Origin: Pseudomonadota bacterium
Lineage (GTDB): Bacteria; Myxococcota_A; Bradymonadia; UBA4248
Length of the DNA stretch: 35,045 nucleotides
Assembly (NCBI GenBank): GCA_017464085.1
Contig: JAFUEE010000165.1
Coordinates: 1-35,045, forward strand
Reading direction: 5' to 3'
This document shows positions 22,158 to 30,870 of this stretch, one piece after another. Made by a program: the position numbers and the translations under genes. Below the pieces are notes generated by a model. That model saw nothing but the letters and a program-made list of their open reading frames with translations, was not told where the DNA came from and searched no databases. How positions within the stretch are numbered: position 1 is the stretch's first letter; every line of letters begins with the position of its first letter.

Positions 22158-25100
22158 ATGCCGGGGTATTTGATCAAGACGCCTTTTTTTACGGCATCGA
22201 TCGAAAGTGACGAAGAGTTGATACAGCTTGCGCTGGTGGATACCGTCAAAAAGGACACGATGATCCGCGTGCTTCCGGGAAAGGCGTGGGTCGAAGCGTC
22301 AAAGCTGCCGCTGCTTCGGAAGATATGGGGGCTTGATTCTGATGTGACATTGCCACCAGTTCAGTTCGGGGAGCGGAACTCTATTCCTTCGATCAATACA
22401 TTCTCGGTGACCAATCAGATCAAGTCGGAGGATGCGATGCCTAAGCCAGGCATCAAGCTTCCGCCGCGTCTGGAGACGACGATCGATATCAACCCGCTCT
22501 TTCGTGAGCTTTATGTCGAGTCGGAAGATGGGGTGTCAAACGACAGCGAGCTTGACGGACAGACGGTTGCGCGTGGCAGGGATGCTATGGTGGGATTGGA
22601 GCCCGTAAAGCAGGCTGAGGATGTTGCGGATCCCGCCAATTCAGGGGCTGCTGAAGCCGCCGCCAAGCCGGATGAAGCGTCAGAAGAAGCCGTCGCCAAG
22701 CCGGATGAAGCGTCAGAAGCCGCCGCCAAGCCAGAGGCCGAAGATGCGCCGGAAAACAAGGCGTCAGAAGAAGCCGCCGCCAAGCCAGAGGCCGAAGATG
22801 CGCCGGAAAACAAGGCGTCAGAAGAAGCCGCCGCCAAGCCGGAGGCCGAAGATGCGCCGGAAAACAAGGCGTCAGAAGAAGCCGCCGCCAAGCCAGAGGC
22901 CGAAGATGCGCCGGAAAACAAGGCGTTAGAAGAAGCCGCCGCCAAGCCGGAGGAAGCGGCTGAAGCCGAAGTCTTAAAGGCATCAGATGCTCAGGCTTCG
23001 GAAATGAATGACAAGTCTGCTCATGATGAACGCGGCATTGCGGAAAGTGCTTCAGATGATCATGAACTCGTCGAGGCACTCAGTTCGCCAGCGCTTTCAC
23101 ATGTTCGTGATCTTGAGCCGGTGAGTATTTCCAGCATTCTGGCATTTGGGTTTGAAAACGTTCAGTCTTCAGTTTCTCATACCTGGCAGCTGTTTGATGC
23201 GGGGAGTGATGAAGCAGAGAATGCCAAGAAGGAACTCGATGCATTTGAGAAGGAAATCAAGGCGCTGGATGTCGAGACATGCGAGAAACTTGAAGCAGAC
23301 GAGGCGGACGATATCCGTGTCATCACGAATACGATGCTTCAGTCAGTGGATCGTTCCACGGATGTAGCTGAAGAGGATGATGTGTCGATCGACGTTGACG
23401 TGCAGTCAGAGGGGGATGAGGATGCGTGTGTGCCGCCTCCGCCACCTGTTCCAGAGCATGTGAAAGAAATGTCTGCAGAGACTGAGGATGTGCAAGCGTC
23501 CGATAGTTCAGAAGCTGCGGCTGAGGGGGGGGCTGAGATTGCGGATGTCAGGGATGAAGCGGCAGAAGCGGATGTACATGCTGTTGCTGATATATCGGAA
23601 CGTTCGGGGGCGGCAGATGATCTGCTGGCCGAGACAGTGCCTGTCTCTGTCGGTGAATATATCGATGGCTCGCAAGTGCCGAATGCGTGCGCAGAAGCCG
23701 TGAATATGCATGAAGAAGGCGGGCGTGTCGATGAGAATGCAGCGACGCATGACCTCAGTATCGTGCGCTCGGTCAGTGACGTGAAGCCGCCTGATGAAGA
23801 AAGTGTGCTGAAGTCTCTCAAGGAAGTGGAAATCCGAGCGACGGAAGAGCTCAAGACGCACGACAGGCGCGCGCTTGCGCTTTTGGATGAGCTTGCTGCT
23901 GAAGAGCTTCGGACGCATGACTGCAATGCTGTCAAAGCGTCAGACAAAACGCCTGAGGCGCTGAGTAATCCGTCCGATCTGGAGGGTAAGAATAATTCTG
24001 ATGCAGATTTCCGTACAAAGGAACGTTCTGGCGCAGTTCCGACAATCGGGGCAGATGAATATGTCGAGTCAATGCCTGAGGATATCACCTATGTGATCGC
24101 TTCTGAATCGATGGACAATAATGTTTCCGTCAGGCGTGCGGAGGGGATGCGGAATTCAGAAGTTCGCGAGGCAGTCAAGGCGGCTGTGTCAGCAGATGCC
24201 GGCAGAGAACAGTTTGGTTCAAGCGGGCGTGGGCGCAAGCGTCAGCGGACGATGCCCATAACTTCGCATGAAGAGGAAGCCAATTTTCTGGAAATGCCGC
24301 AGCCTCCGGATATATCTTCTGAACGGGTACAGATCGGGGATGATTCTGAACTTTTGTCCGGAAGACCTGTGGGGGACCGGGCGGTTGCAGTCGAAGCCTT
24401 GCCTGCGTCCGATAAGCCGATATGCGCGCTCAATCGCGAATGTGATGAAAATGCACTGACTCGTCCGATCATGCCCGAAGATCGCTTGCCAACACGCTCG
24501 CGCATCCGCGTCCGAAAGACTGGACATGGTCGTTATGGATATCCGCCTGAGGACGATGAAATCTCGCTGGCTGATGAGGTTGTAGAGTCGGACCTGACTC
24601 ACAAGATGGATGACGATTTTGAGGATATGACGATGCCTCATGAGCAGCCGTTCGGAATCGGTGGCAAATCGTCCAAGAAGTCGAGTGACGACCATCTGTT
24701 CCAGGCAGAATCGCTTCTGAGTGCGCTCGAAAGATCGAGCGACGGAACTGAGGAAGTCGATGAGAATCCGTCTGATATATTCATGATCCGCAATCGCCAG
24801 GATATCAAGCTGAGGCTTGAAGATCATGAGGCGGAGCTTGAAGCGGAAGCGGGGGAAGTGAGTGCTTCTGATAAGCTCAGAGTGCGTGAAGGCAGCGAGC
24901 TGCGCAAGATGTTGTTCTCGAAATCAAAAGAAGAGGACACTGCTAAAAACGATACGGATATCACGGTCAAAGATTATGCGAACCTGCCAGAGGGGGAGCT
25001 TCGCCGTATCTTTGAAAAATCAGATGAGCTTCACCTGTATCTCGCTAATGAGATACGAGAGAAAGAATCTGAGGTCGAGCGCAGCCACGACCTGGAGGCT

Positions 25101-25745
25101 TTGGCCGACAATGAGAAGAAGGCGTCGAAGGCGGATAAGGAGCTTGAAGCAATGACCTCTGACATGCCTGTCGTCTCTCAGGCTGTTGTCGTTGCTAAGA
25201 CAAATCATAGCGCGGAACCGACGCATCTGACCATGAAGGCGGTCAAAGAGGATGCGCTTACGGTTCAGGAAATTTTTATTGAAGAGCACCTGTTAGATGG
25301 TGAAGAGAAAATTGCAAGCTTTGATACGTTTTATCTGACGACGCATCGTGTGTGGGATATCGAAGTCAGCCATGGGCAGATTACAAACTATGGCTCTTAC
25401 GATCTTGAACATATCAGCCTGCTTCGCATGTATAACCGCCATAATAAAGGTCTTCTGTTCGTAGCGGTAATCATTATGCTGGGCGCAGCGGGGGGCTGTG
25501 CGTATGTGTATTTTAACAACTCCAAGTTTAATTACCTGATACTTCTCGCGATTGCGATTTGGGCGTTTATCATGCTTCCGGTGTGTTATCTTGTTGGAAA
25601 TCGCCGTGTTCTTCAGATTGGCACTGGCAACATGGTCATTGAAAACAGGCATGCGATTCCGAAAGAGCTTTCGGGAAAGGCCGTTGAATTTTTGGGACGA
25701 ATCGATGCAGCGAGAGCGGAGCGTCGCCGTAAATTGGGGTTATGA
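22158..25745 (+). CDS. Giant acidic protein with Ala/Glu repeats and C-terminal membrane/PH-like module
   Basis: 1195 residues from the ATG at 22158 (GGAG seven bases before); an ATG at 22125 lacks a site. The N-terminus (about 1-60, GYLIKTPFFTASIES, then GKAWVEASKLPLLRKI) is a small folded domain faintly like GYF_2 domains. Residues about 170-275 hold Ala/Glu/Lys/Pro repeats, including four copies of an 18-residue unit. The middle (about 280-1030) is acidic, low-complexity and probably disordered or coiled. The C-terminus has a region starting DGEEKIASFDTFYLTTHRVW, typical of a bacterial PH (bPH) domain, interrupted by two membrane helices (about 1098-1119 and 1126-1147). It is therefore likely anchored in the inner membrane with a long cytoplasmic arm. 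The function is not known. The next gene starts four bases after the stop. Confidence 0.8.
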   Translation: MPGYLIKTPFFTASIESDEELIQLALVDTVKKDTMIRVLPGKAWVEASKLPLLRKIWGLDSDVTLPPVQFGERNSIPSINTFSVTNQIKSEDAMPKPGIKLPPRLETTIDINPLFRELYVESEDGVSNDSELDGQTVARGRDAMVGLEPVKQAEDVADPANSGAAEAAAKPDEASEEAVAKPDEASEAAAKPEAEDAPENKASEEAAAKPEAEDAPENKASEEAAAKPEAEDAPENKASEEAAAKPEAEDAPENKALEEAAAKPEEAAEAEVLKASDAQASEMNDKSAHDERGIAESASDDHELVEALSSPALSHVRDLEPVSISSILAFGFENVQSSVSHTWQLFDAGSDEAENAKKELDAFEKEIKALDVETCEKLEADEADDIRVITNTMLQSVDRSTDVAEEDDVSIDVDVQSEGDEDACVPPPPPVPEHVKEMSAETEDVQASDSSEAAAEGGAEIADVRDEAAEADVHAVADISERSGAADDLLAETVPVSVGEYIDGSQVPNACAEAVNMHEEGGRVDENAATHDLSIVRSVSDVKPPDEESVLKSLKEVEIRATEELKTHDRRALALLDELAAEELRTHDCNAVKASDKTPEALSNPSDLEGKNNSDADFRTKERSGAVPTIGADEYVESMPEDITYVIASESMDNNVSVRRAEGMRNSEVREAVKAAVSADAGREQFGSSGRGRKRQRTMPITSHEEEANFLEMPQPPDISSERVQIGDDSELLSGRPVGDRAVAVEALPASDKPICALNRECDENALTRPIMPEDRLPTRSRIRVRKTGHGRYGYPPEDDEISLADEVVESDLTHKMDDDFEDMTMPHEQPFGIGGKSSKKSSDDHLFQAESLLSALERSSDGTEEVDENPSDIFMIRNRQDIKLRLEDHEAELEAEAGEVSASDKLRVREGSELRKMLFSKSKEEDTAKNDTDITVKDYANLPEGELRRIFEKSDELHLYLANEIREKESEVERSHDLEALADNEKKASKADKELEAMTSDMPVVSQAVVVAKTNHSAEPTHLTMKAVKEDALTVQEIFIEEHLLDGEEKIASFDTFYLTTHRVWDIEVSHGQITNYGSYDLEHISLLRMYNRHNKGLLFVAVIIMLGAAGGCAYVYFNNSKFNYLILLAIAIWAFIMLPVCYLVGNRRVLQIGTGNMVIENRHAIPKELSGKAVEFLGRIDAARAERRRKLGL
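22719..22934 (+). repeat. Four tandem 54-base repeats in the acidic protein gene
   Basis: Units at 22719-22772, 22773-22826, 22827-22880 and 22881-22934 encode AAAKPEAEDAPENKASEE with almost no changes (one unit ends ALEE). Shorter related units precede (AVAKPDEASE-type), and a partial unit follows. The near-identity at DNA level points to recent expansion. Confidence 0.92.
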
Positions 25746-25748
25746 GGC

Positions 25749-26348
25749 ATGGGTGTCAATCATCTGAACGAATATGAACTTGAGCATGACAATCGGTGGC
25801 TGTTCGAGTCTGTGACCGCGAGTCTCGATATCGTCGCGCGCCTGCTGACCGAAAATGAAGCCTCTGTGCCGTGCGTGCCGCGTGTCGTGGCTGGGCGCGT
25901 CGTGCCTTACAGCTTCAGCGGGCGGATCCGCCTGCTCTATGAGTATGCGCTCGGCAGGAAAAAGCTGAGCAAAAGCCTGGTCGAGGAAGTCTCGCTCGAT
26001 TTCTATCGCCTGATGACTTTGAACGTCATGCAGAGCCTCGCTGAAAAAGAAGAAGATGAAGACGACGATGTTGAGTGTTCTGAAGCCGATCCGATGAAAA
26101 AGGCGTTGGATGTGGCGGAAGCCCTGCTTCCGCATGCAATCGCAAAAATTATCATCGCCTCTCACGGGCGAGTCAAAGCAGAGCGAAACGAATGGCTCAC
26201 CGCTGTTGAGATGCAGTGTTTGTGCGGTATTTCTGCAGATCGGGCTTCGGGCAATAATATTCGCTCGCAAGTACAGGATGGTATCGAGGTTTTTCACCCT
26301 GAGGATGTCATGCACGCAATGGGTGAATCGGAAGATGTGATGGAATAA
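25749..26348 (+). CDS. Hypothetical protein
   Basis: 199 residues, not recognised. No signal peptide or membrane segment. It is mostly helical, with a strongly acidic stretch near the middle ([11 protein letters not shown], about 99-109) and a better-folded C-terminal part ([20 protein letters not shown], then [11 protein letters not shown]). It starts four bases after the giant acidic gene and ends one base before ung, so the three are probably one transcript. Overlapping frames on the other strand are shadows. Nothing in the sequence points to DNA repair, so the link with ung may be only positional. Confidence 0.8.
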   Translation: MGVNHLNEYELEHDNRWLFESVTASLDIVARLLTENEASVPCVPRVVAGRVVPYSFSGRIRLLYEYALGRKKLSKSLVEEVSLDFYRLMTLNVMQSLAEKEEDEDDDVECSEADPMKKALDVAEALLPHAIAKIIIASHGRVKAERNEWLTAVEMQCLCGISADRASGNNIRSQVQDGIEVFHPEDVMHAMGESEDVME

Positions 26349-26349
26349 T

Positions 26350-27027
26350 ATGGCCAAGGAAATCCTTCATAATGACTGGGCGCCGCTTTTGGCGCCTGCT
26401 TTTGAGACAGAGTCCTATCTGGAGCTCAGGCAGTTCCTGATTCATGAGTATCGCACCCAGAAGATTCATCCAGGGATGTATGACATTTTTAACGCCCTTC
26501 ATCTGACCCCCTACGCGGATGTCAAGGTCGTGCTGCTCGGGCAGGATCCGTATCATGGGGACAATCAGGCGCATGGTCTGAGCTTTTCTGTACTCCGGCC
26601 GACCCCGCCGCCGCCCTCGCTGCTCAATATCTATAAAGAACTCCATTCTGACTTGGGTATTATGCCTCCCTCTCACGGTGACCTTACGAGCTGGGCGCGA
26701 CAGGGCGTGCTTTTGCTCAACACTGTACTCACTGTTCGGCACGGGCAGGCAAATTCCCATCATGGAAAGGGCTGGGAGAATTTTACGGATCAGGTCATAC
26801 GCCTCGTCAATGACAAGACCGATCCCGTCGTGTTCGTGCTCTGGGGACGGAATGCTCAGGCCAAGATCCCGCTCATCACGAATCGGCATCACCTCATTCT
26901 CAAAGCGCCGCATCCCTCCCCGCTCTCGGCTTCATACGGCTTCTTTGGGTCCCGGCCTTTCTCGCAGATCAATGCTTTCCTTGAGGCAAACGGGCGCTCC
27001 CCGATTGACTGGCGTATCCCCGAATAA
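26350..27027 (+). CDS. ung: Uracil-DNA glycosylase, family 1
   Basis: 225 residues, the normal size. It removes uracil from DNA, starting base-excision repair. Diagnostic motifs are GQDPYH (64-69, Asp66 activates water) and HPSPLSA (188-194, His188 catalytic). In between are LLNTVLTVR (121-129) and an intact FVLWGRNAQ (162-170). It starts one base after the preceding stop codon, with GGA overlapping that stop region, and is followed 44 bases later by the lipoprotein gene. All catalytic residues seem to be present. Confidence 0.97.
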   Translation: MAKEILHNDWAPLLAPAFETESYLELRQFLIHEYRTQKIHPGMYDIFNALHLTPYADVKVVLLGQDPYHGDNQAHGLSFSVLRPTPPPPSLLNIYKELHSDLGIMPPSHGDLTSWARQGVLLLNTVLTVRHGQANSHHGKGWENFTDQVIRLVNDKTDPVVFVLWGRNAQAKIPLITNRHHLILKAPHPSPLSASYGFFGSRPFSQINAFLEANGRSPIDWRIPE

Positions 27028-27071
27028 GTCTGGTGCCGCTCCGTATGTATGTGTTCTGTATAGGAGATGAC

Positions 27072-29000
27072 ATGAAGAAAAACGTCCGTTTCGGGATGTG
27101 CCTCGTCGCGCTGTGTCTTTCGGCATGTGGCGAAAATGGTGAAAATAAAAAGCCGGATAATCCTGGTCCCGGGGATGTCGTCATCAAGACTTGTGACCCG
27201 AAAGATGATATATGCCTTTCCCAAAAAGAGGTCCTGCATTGCGTCGATGGCGTTCGGAAGAGCGAATATTGCGCTTCTGGAGAACTTTGTTATGACGGAA
27301 AATGTGGGGAAGTTGTCTGTACGGCGTACGAAATAGAATCTTGTCTGCCGGATGGCCGATATCATGGCTGCAATGCTCTTGGCACCGGCACGGGGGACTA
27401 CGATTGCGAATATGGCACGACATGCGTCGAGAATGCCTGCGTGCCCAGGCTCTGTGAGGAAGGTTCAGGCGTTTGCATCGATGACGATACCATCGCGCTC
27501 TGCAATCAGGCTGGTACAGCTTATTCCGAGCAGAAGAAATGCAGTGATATTCAGGAAAAGACTGTCTGCGAAAAAGGCGCATGCATTCCGATCTGCGACC
27601 AGACGACAAAGGATGCGAGCTATATCGGCTGCGAGTATTGGGCGGTCGACCTCGACAACGCCATCGATGCCGGTGTCTATGATGCAGCTGGACAGCCGTT
27701 TGCTGTCGTCTTGAGCAACACGCATCCGGAACTGACTGCCGTGGTCAAGATTTTCACAAAGGAGGCGGGCAAAGTCGTCGAAGTCGTCTCTTTTGAGGTT
27801 CCGCCAAACGGGCTCAAATCGGTCATTCTCCCGAACAAATGTTATGACGGCGGACGCTCCTGCGGGCTCGCGTACAGCGTCAATGGCACGGTCATCACCG
27901 ATACGTCTTTTTACATCAAGTCAGATTTGCCGATCACTGCCGCACAGTTCAATCCGCTCGATAATGTGGATGTCTTTTCTAATGACGCTTCGCTGCTGTT
28001 CCCGACGTCAGCGATGGGGCAGCGCTATATGGTCATGAGCCGGCAGCAGCATTATGACGTATTTCATGGCTTTTTGACGGTCGTGGCCACGCAGCCGGGG
28101 CAGACTGAGGTTGTCGTCGAGGCTTCCTGCAAGGTCATGGCTGGCATGGATAAGGCGGGCAAGCCGATCTATGCGATGAAAAAAGGCGATCTGCAGACAT
28201 TCTATCTCAACCAGTACGATATCCTCAATCTGGAAACAGATGGCAAAGGGGAGGATTTCACAGGGAGCATGGTGACTTCGGATAAGCTCGTGGCCGTGTT
28301 TTCCGGCGTGGAGGCGACGAGCCTTCCTGAGACCGATCCTGTGACCTGCTGTGCGGATCATATCGAGCATCAGCTCTATCCGATGGGCGCCTGGGGGCGC
28401 AAATACAATGCGGTCAAGCTCAAGCCGCGTGGCAAGGAGCGCGATCTCTGGCGTATCTTGGCGCGTATGGACGATACCCGTGTCGTGACGACTCCGAATG
28501 TCTTTAAACAGGATGCCGTGACGCTCAATGCCGGGCAGTGGATAGATATCCTGACGACGCAGAGCTTTGTCATCGAAGCGTCTTCACCGGTTTTGGTCGG
28601 GCAATTCATGACCGGACAGAACGATCCGCTCGATCCCGAGACGCATACGCAGACGCCGGATTGGGCTGGCATTGGCGATCCAGCTTTCATCATCGGCGTG
28701 CCGGTCGAGCAATATCGATCGAATTATCAGTTCCTCGCGCCGAACAAGTATGAAAAAGATTATATCACGATCGTGGCACCGCTCGATGCCGAGGTCAGGC
28801 TTGATGGGCAGATCGTGGCTGAAGCGGACTATTTCAAGTTTGGCAATGGCGAATATAAAGCGGCTTATAAGCTTGTCAGCGATGGCAGGCACGAGATATC
28901 GGCATCTAAACCGATCGGCCTGTTTTCTTATGGCGTTGATAATTATGTCTCTTACGGTTATGCAGCCGGTCTGGATTTGAAAGAGCTTTTTGATGAATAA
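27072..29000 (+). CDS. Cysteine-rich lipoprotein with IgGFc-binding-type domain
   Basis: 642 residues from the ATG at 27072 (GGAG five bases before); an ATG at 27033 gives an extension without signal character. A lipobox LSAC places the acylated cysteine at residue 19. A cysteine-rich region (about 35-180) with C-x-DG-x-C style spacing (ELCYDGKCGEVVC, TTCVENACVPRLC) follows, like EGF-like repeats of surface proteins in Myxococcota and relatives. The rest (about 190-640) matches the N-terminal domain of IgGFc-binding proteins: paired beta-sandwich sequences such as SDLPITAAQFNPLD and SDKLVAVFSGVEATSLPETD, with conserved LYPMGAWGRKY. Such proteins are exported surface or outer-membrane lipoproteins of unknown binding partner; the name comes from an animal family and does not imply IgG binding here. 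Confidence 0.87.
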   Translation: MKKNVRFGMCLVALCLSACGENGENKKPDNPGPGDVVIKTCDPKDDICLSQKEVLHCVDGVRKSEYCASGELCYDGKCGEVVCTAYEIESCLPDGRYHGCNALGTGTGDYDCEYGTTCVENACVPRLCEEGSGVCIDDDTIALCNQAGTAYSEQKKCSDIQEKTVCEKGACIPICDQTTKDASYIGCEYWAVDLDNAIDAGVYDAAGQPFAVVLSNTHPELTAVVKIFTKEAGKVVEVVSFEVPPNGLKSVILPNKCYDGGRSCGLAYSVNGTVITDTSFYIKSDLPITAAQFNPLDNVDVFSNDASLLFPTSAMGQRYMVMSRQQHYDVFHGFLTVVATQPGQTEVVVEASCKVMAGMDKAGKPIYAMKKGDLQTFYLNQYDILNLETDGKGEDFTGSMVTSDKLVAVFSGVEATSLPETDPVTCCADHIEHQLYPMGAWGRKYNAVKLKPRGKERDLWRILARMDDTRVVTTPNVFKQDAVTLNAGQWIDILTTQSFVIEASSPVLVGQFMTGQNDPLDPETHTQTPDWAGIGDPAFIIGVPVEQYRSNYQFLAPNKYEKDYITIVAPLDAEVRLDGQIVAEADYFKFGNGEYKAAYKLVSDGRHEISASKPIGLFSYGVDNYVSYGYAAGLDLKELFDE

Positions 29001-29020
29001 TTTGGGGAAGCTCACGATTT

Positions 29021-29096
29021 GTCCGGCCACATCTGCGATGTGACCGGACTGCATTCGTTCGCTTTTTTGGCCTATCGCTTCGCGATACGGCCAAAA
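29021..29096. repeat. Two intergenic hairpins, the second a bulged family copy
   Basis: 29021-29049: 13-base arms with a single C-A mismatch (GTCCGG-C-CACATC / GATGTG-A-CCGGAC), loop TGC. 29065-29096: outer arms TTTTGGCC/GGCCAAAA, inner arms TATCGC/GCGATA, loop TTC and an unpaired C at 29088. A T-run (29063-29068) starts 14 bases after the first hairpin and overlaps the foot of the second. The first may help terminate the lipoprotein transcript, but the gap before the T-run makes a standard intrinsic terminator doubtful. The methyltransferase gene begins 65 bases further on. Confidence 0.75.
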
Positions 29097-29160
29097 TATA
29101 TTTGGTGTGCGTATAGGCTTGAGAGAATACCGGAGGCATTCAGGCGACAGGGGGCAGATC

Positions 29161-30639
29161 ATGAGCGTATCATCACAAAAGCGTTCGGAGGCAATGAAGC
29201 GGGCGCATGCTTTAGTGAGTTTTGTGGATGAATGCCGCGAACGATTATGTGAGGCATTTCCTGAACTTTTGGAAAATGGAGAACTTTCTCTGGCACAGTT
29301 TCTTGAGATGCTCGCGCTTGCGAAGAATATCGAAGCGCCAGAAGCGCGCTATGCGTTTGAGTGGTACGGAAAGCGTGATGCAGAACAGGAAGCGCTCTGC
29401 TCTCCAAAGGGGCGGCTGAAGCTTTGCCCGAAGCTTTCAAAAAATGGCAAGCACACACAGAATATCTATATCAAGGGGGATAACCTCGAAGCGCTCAAGC
29501 TGATGTATAAACAATATGCCGGAAAAATCAGGATGATATATATCGATCCGCCCTATAACAGCGGTTCGGTTCGTATATATAATGACAGTTTCCGGGATTC
29601 TGTCGCTTCCTATCTCAGGCAGACTGGCCAGGACTGCGACGCTGGCGCTTCATCAAGAGAAGTGGAGGGGCGGCTGCACAGCAGATGGCTCAGCATGATG
29701 TACCCTCGTTTGCGCGCAGCTTATGATTTGCTCTCAGAGGACGGTGCCATATTCATCAGCATTGATGATCATGAGCAGGCAAATCTGCGCAGGCTCTGCG
29801 ATGAGATTTTTGGAAGTGATCAATTTATATGCTGTTTTGTATGGAACACGAAGAAAGCCGCACAGGGTATGGCGACGGCGCATCGCGTCGTCAGCAACCA
29901 TGAATATGTCTATGTCTATGCAAAGTGTGCGTCGCGCTTTGCATTCAAAGGCGTGGCGCGTGACCCTAAAAATGGTTTCAGCAATCCGGATGACGATCCG
30001 CGCGGACCTTGGAAACGGCAATACCTGCAGCGTTTCGGACAGGGGTTGCCAGAACGCACTGTGACAGATCCTAAAACAGGTGTGTCATATACTTTTGAAA
30101 CGCCGTATTCCCAGGAAAAGCTTGATCTCTGGGTAAGCGAAGGTCGAATTATTTTCCCGCGATCGAAATATAAATATCCGGTCAGAAAAGAATTTTTGAA
30201 TGAATATGAACATCCGCAGCAGCTGACGACTGAACTGGGGTTATTTTCAACCAAATCAGCGACAGAGAAATTATATCAATTATTTGGCGGCACGAAGATT
30301 TTTGGAAATTCCAAACCGCTGGAGCTCATTAAGTTTTTGATCAGTCAGGCAACGCGCCCGGATTGTGACGATATCATTCTTGATTTCTTTTCGGGATCCG
30401 CGACGACAGCGCATGCCGTCATGCAGCTCAATGCAGAGGATGGCGGCAACCGTCACTTTATAATGATTCAGATACCTGAGGCGTGTCATGCAAAAAGCGA
30501 GGCATTTCGAGCCGGCTATAAAGATATTTTTGAAATCGGGCGAAAGCGCATCGCGCTTGCCGGCGAAGATATCCTCAAAACATATCCTGAACAGAAGGGC
30601 TCGCTGGATATCGGCATGAACGTGTATGAAATTGAGTGA
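29161..30639 (+). CDS. Type III Mod-like DNA adenine methyltransferase, short and without Res
   Basis: 492 residues from the ATG at 29161, which has GGGGG six bases upstream; an open frame extends 18 codons earlier without a site. Order of motifs is that of beta-class N6-adenine methyltransferases: DPPY (129-132) first, and the S-adenosylmethionine site FFSGSATTAHAV near 409 later. An N-terminal helical segment precedes, then IYIKGDNLEALKLM (102-115), typical of type III Mod. The C-terminus stops at DIGMNVYEIE, where Mod proteins usually continue with FKLDxSN and further residues, so the protein is short. No Res helicase/nuclease gene follows. It is probably an orphan methyltransferase or the remnant of a type III system; the target-recognition region between the motifs is present. 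Confidence 0.85.
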   Translation: MSVSSQKRSEAMKRAHALVSFVDECRERLCEAFPELLENGELSLAQFLEMLALAKNIEAPEARYAFEWYGKRDAEQEALCSPKGRLKLCPKLSKNGKHTQNIYIKGDNLEALKLMYKQYAGKIRMIYIDPPYNSGSVRIYNDSFRDSVASYLRQTGQDCDAGASSREVEGRLHSRWLSMMYPRLRAAYDLLSEDGAIFISIDDHEQANLRRLCDEIFGSDQFICCFVWNTKKAAQGMATAHRVVSNHEYVYVYAKCASRFAFKGVARDPKNGFSNPDDDPRGPWKRQYLQRFGQGLPERTVTDPKTGVSYTFETPYSQEKLDLWVSEGRIIFPRSKYKYPVRKEFLNEYEHPQQLTTELGLFSTKSATEKLYQLFGGTKIFGNSKPLELIKFLISQATRPDCDDIILDFFSGSATTAHAVMQLNAEDGGNRHFIMIQIPEACHAKSEAFRAGYKDIFEIGRKRIALAGEDILKTYPEQKGSLDIGMNVYEIE

Positions 30640-30793
30640 TGTGCAGATGATGATATGAATAATTTTATGTTATATAATTTGATGGTGTTTTTATATTTAA
30701 AATAAATGGTGAAATATATTTGTTGTAAAAATAAGTGTATTATGAATACGGAAATCGAGTTTATATGAATATCCTGTTTTACAAGGTATATAA

Positions 30794-30863
30794 AAGCCGG
30801 GCGTATCGCATCTGCGATAGCCCGGCTTCAAACACCGCGTATCGCCAAAGGCGATAGCGGTGT
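30794..30863. repeat. Tandem pair of bulged hairpins (convergent gap)
   Basis: 30794-30828: outer arms AAGCCGGGC/GCCCGGCTT, unpaired G at 30803, inner arms TATCGCA/TGCGATA, loop TC. 30832-30863: outer arms ACACCGC/GCGGTGT, unpaired G at 30839, inner arms TATCGCC/GGCGATA, loop AAA. Both have the same orientation. They lie between the 3-prime ends of the methyltransferase and the giant lipoprotein. The preceding 150 bases (30640-30790) are very AT-rich and hold no gene. Confidence 0.88.
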
Positions 30864-30870
30864 GAACTGA

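Noticed and set aside
22719..22934. CRISPR-like repeat array
   Set aside because: Units are contiguous, in frame and code for an Ala/Glu repeat; there are no spacers.
30794..30863. Bidirectional transcription terminator in the convergent gap
   Set aside because: Position fits, but no T-run follows either hairpin and the same element occurs in divergent promoter regions; a secondary terminator role is still possible.
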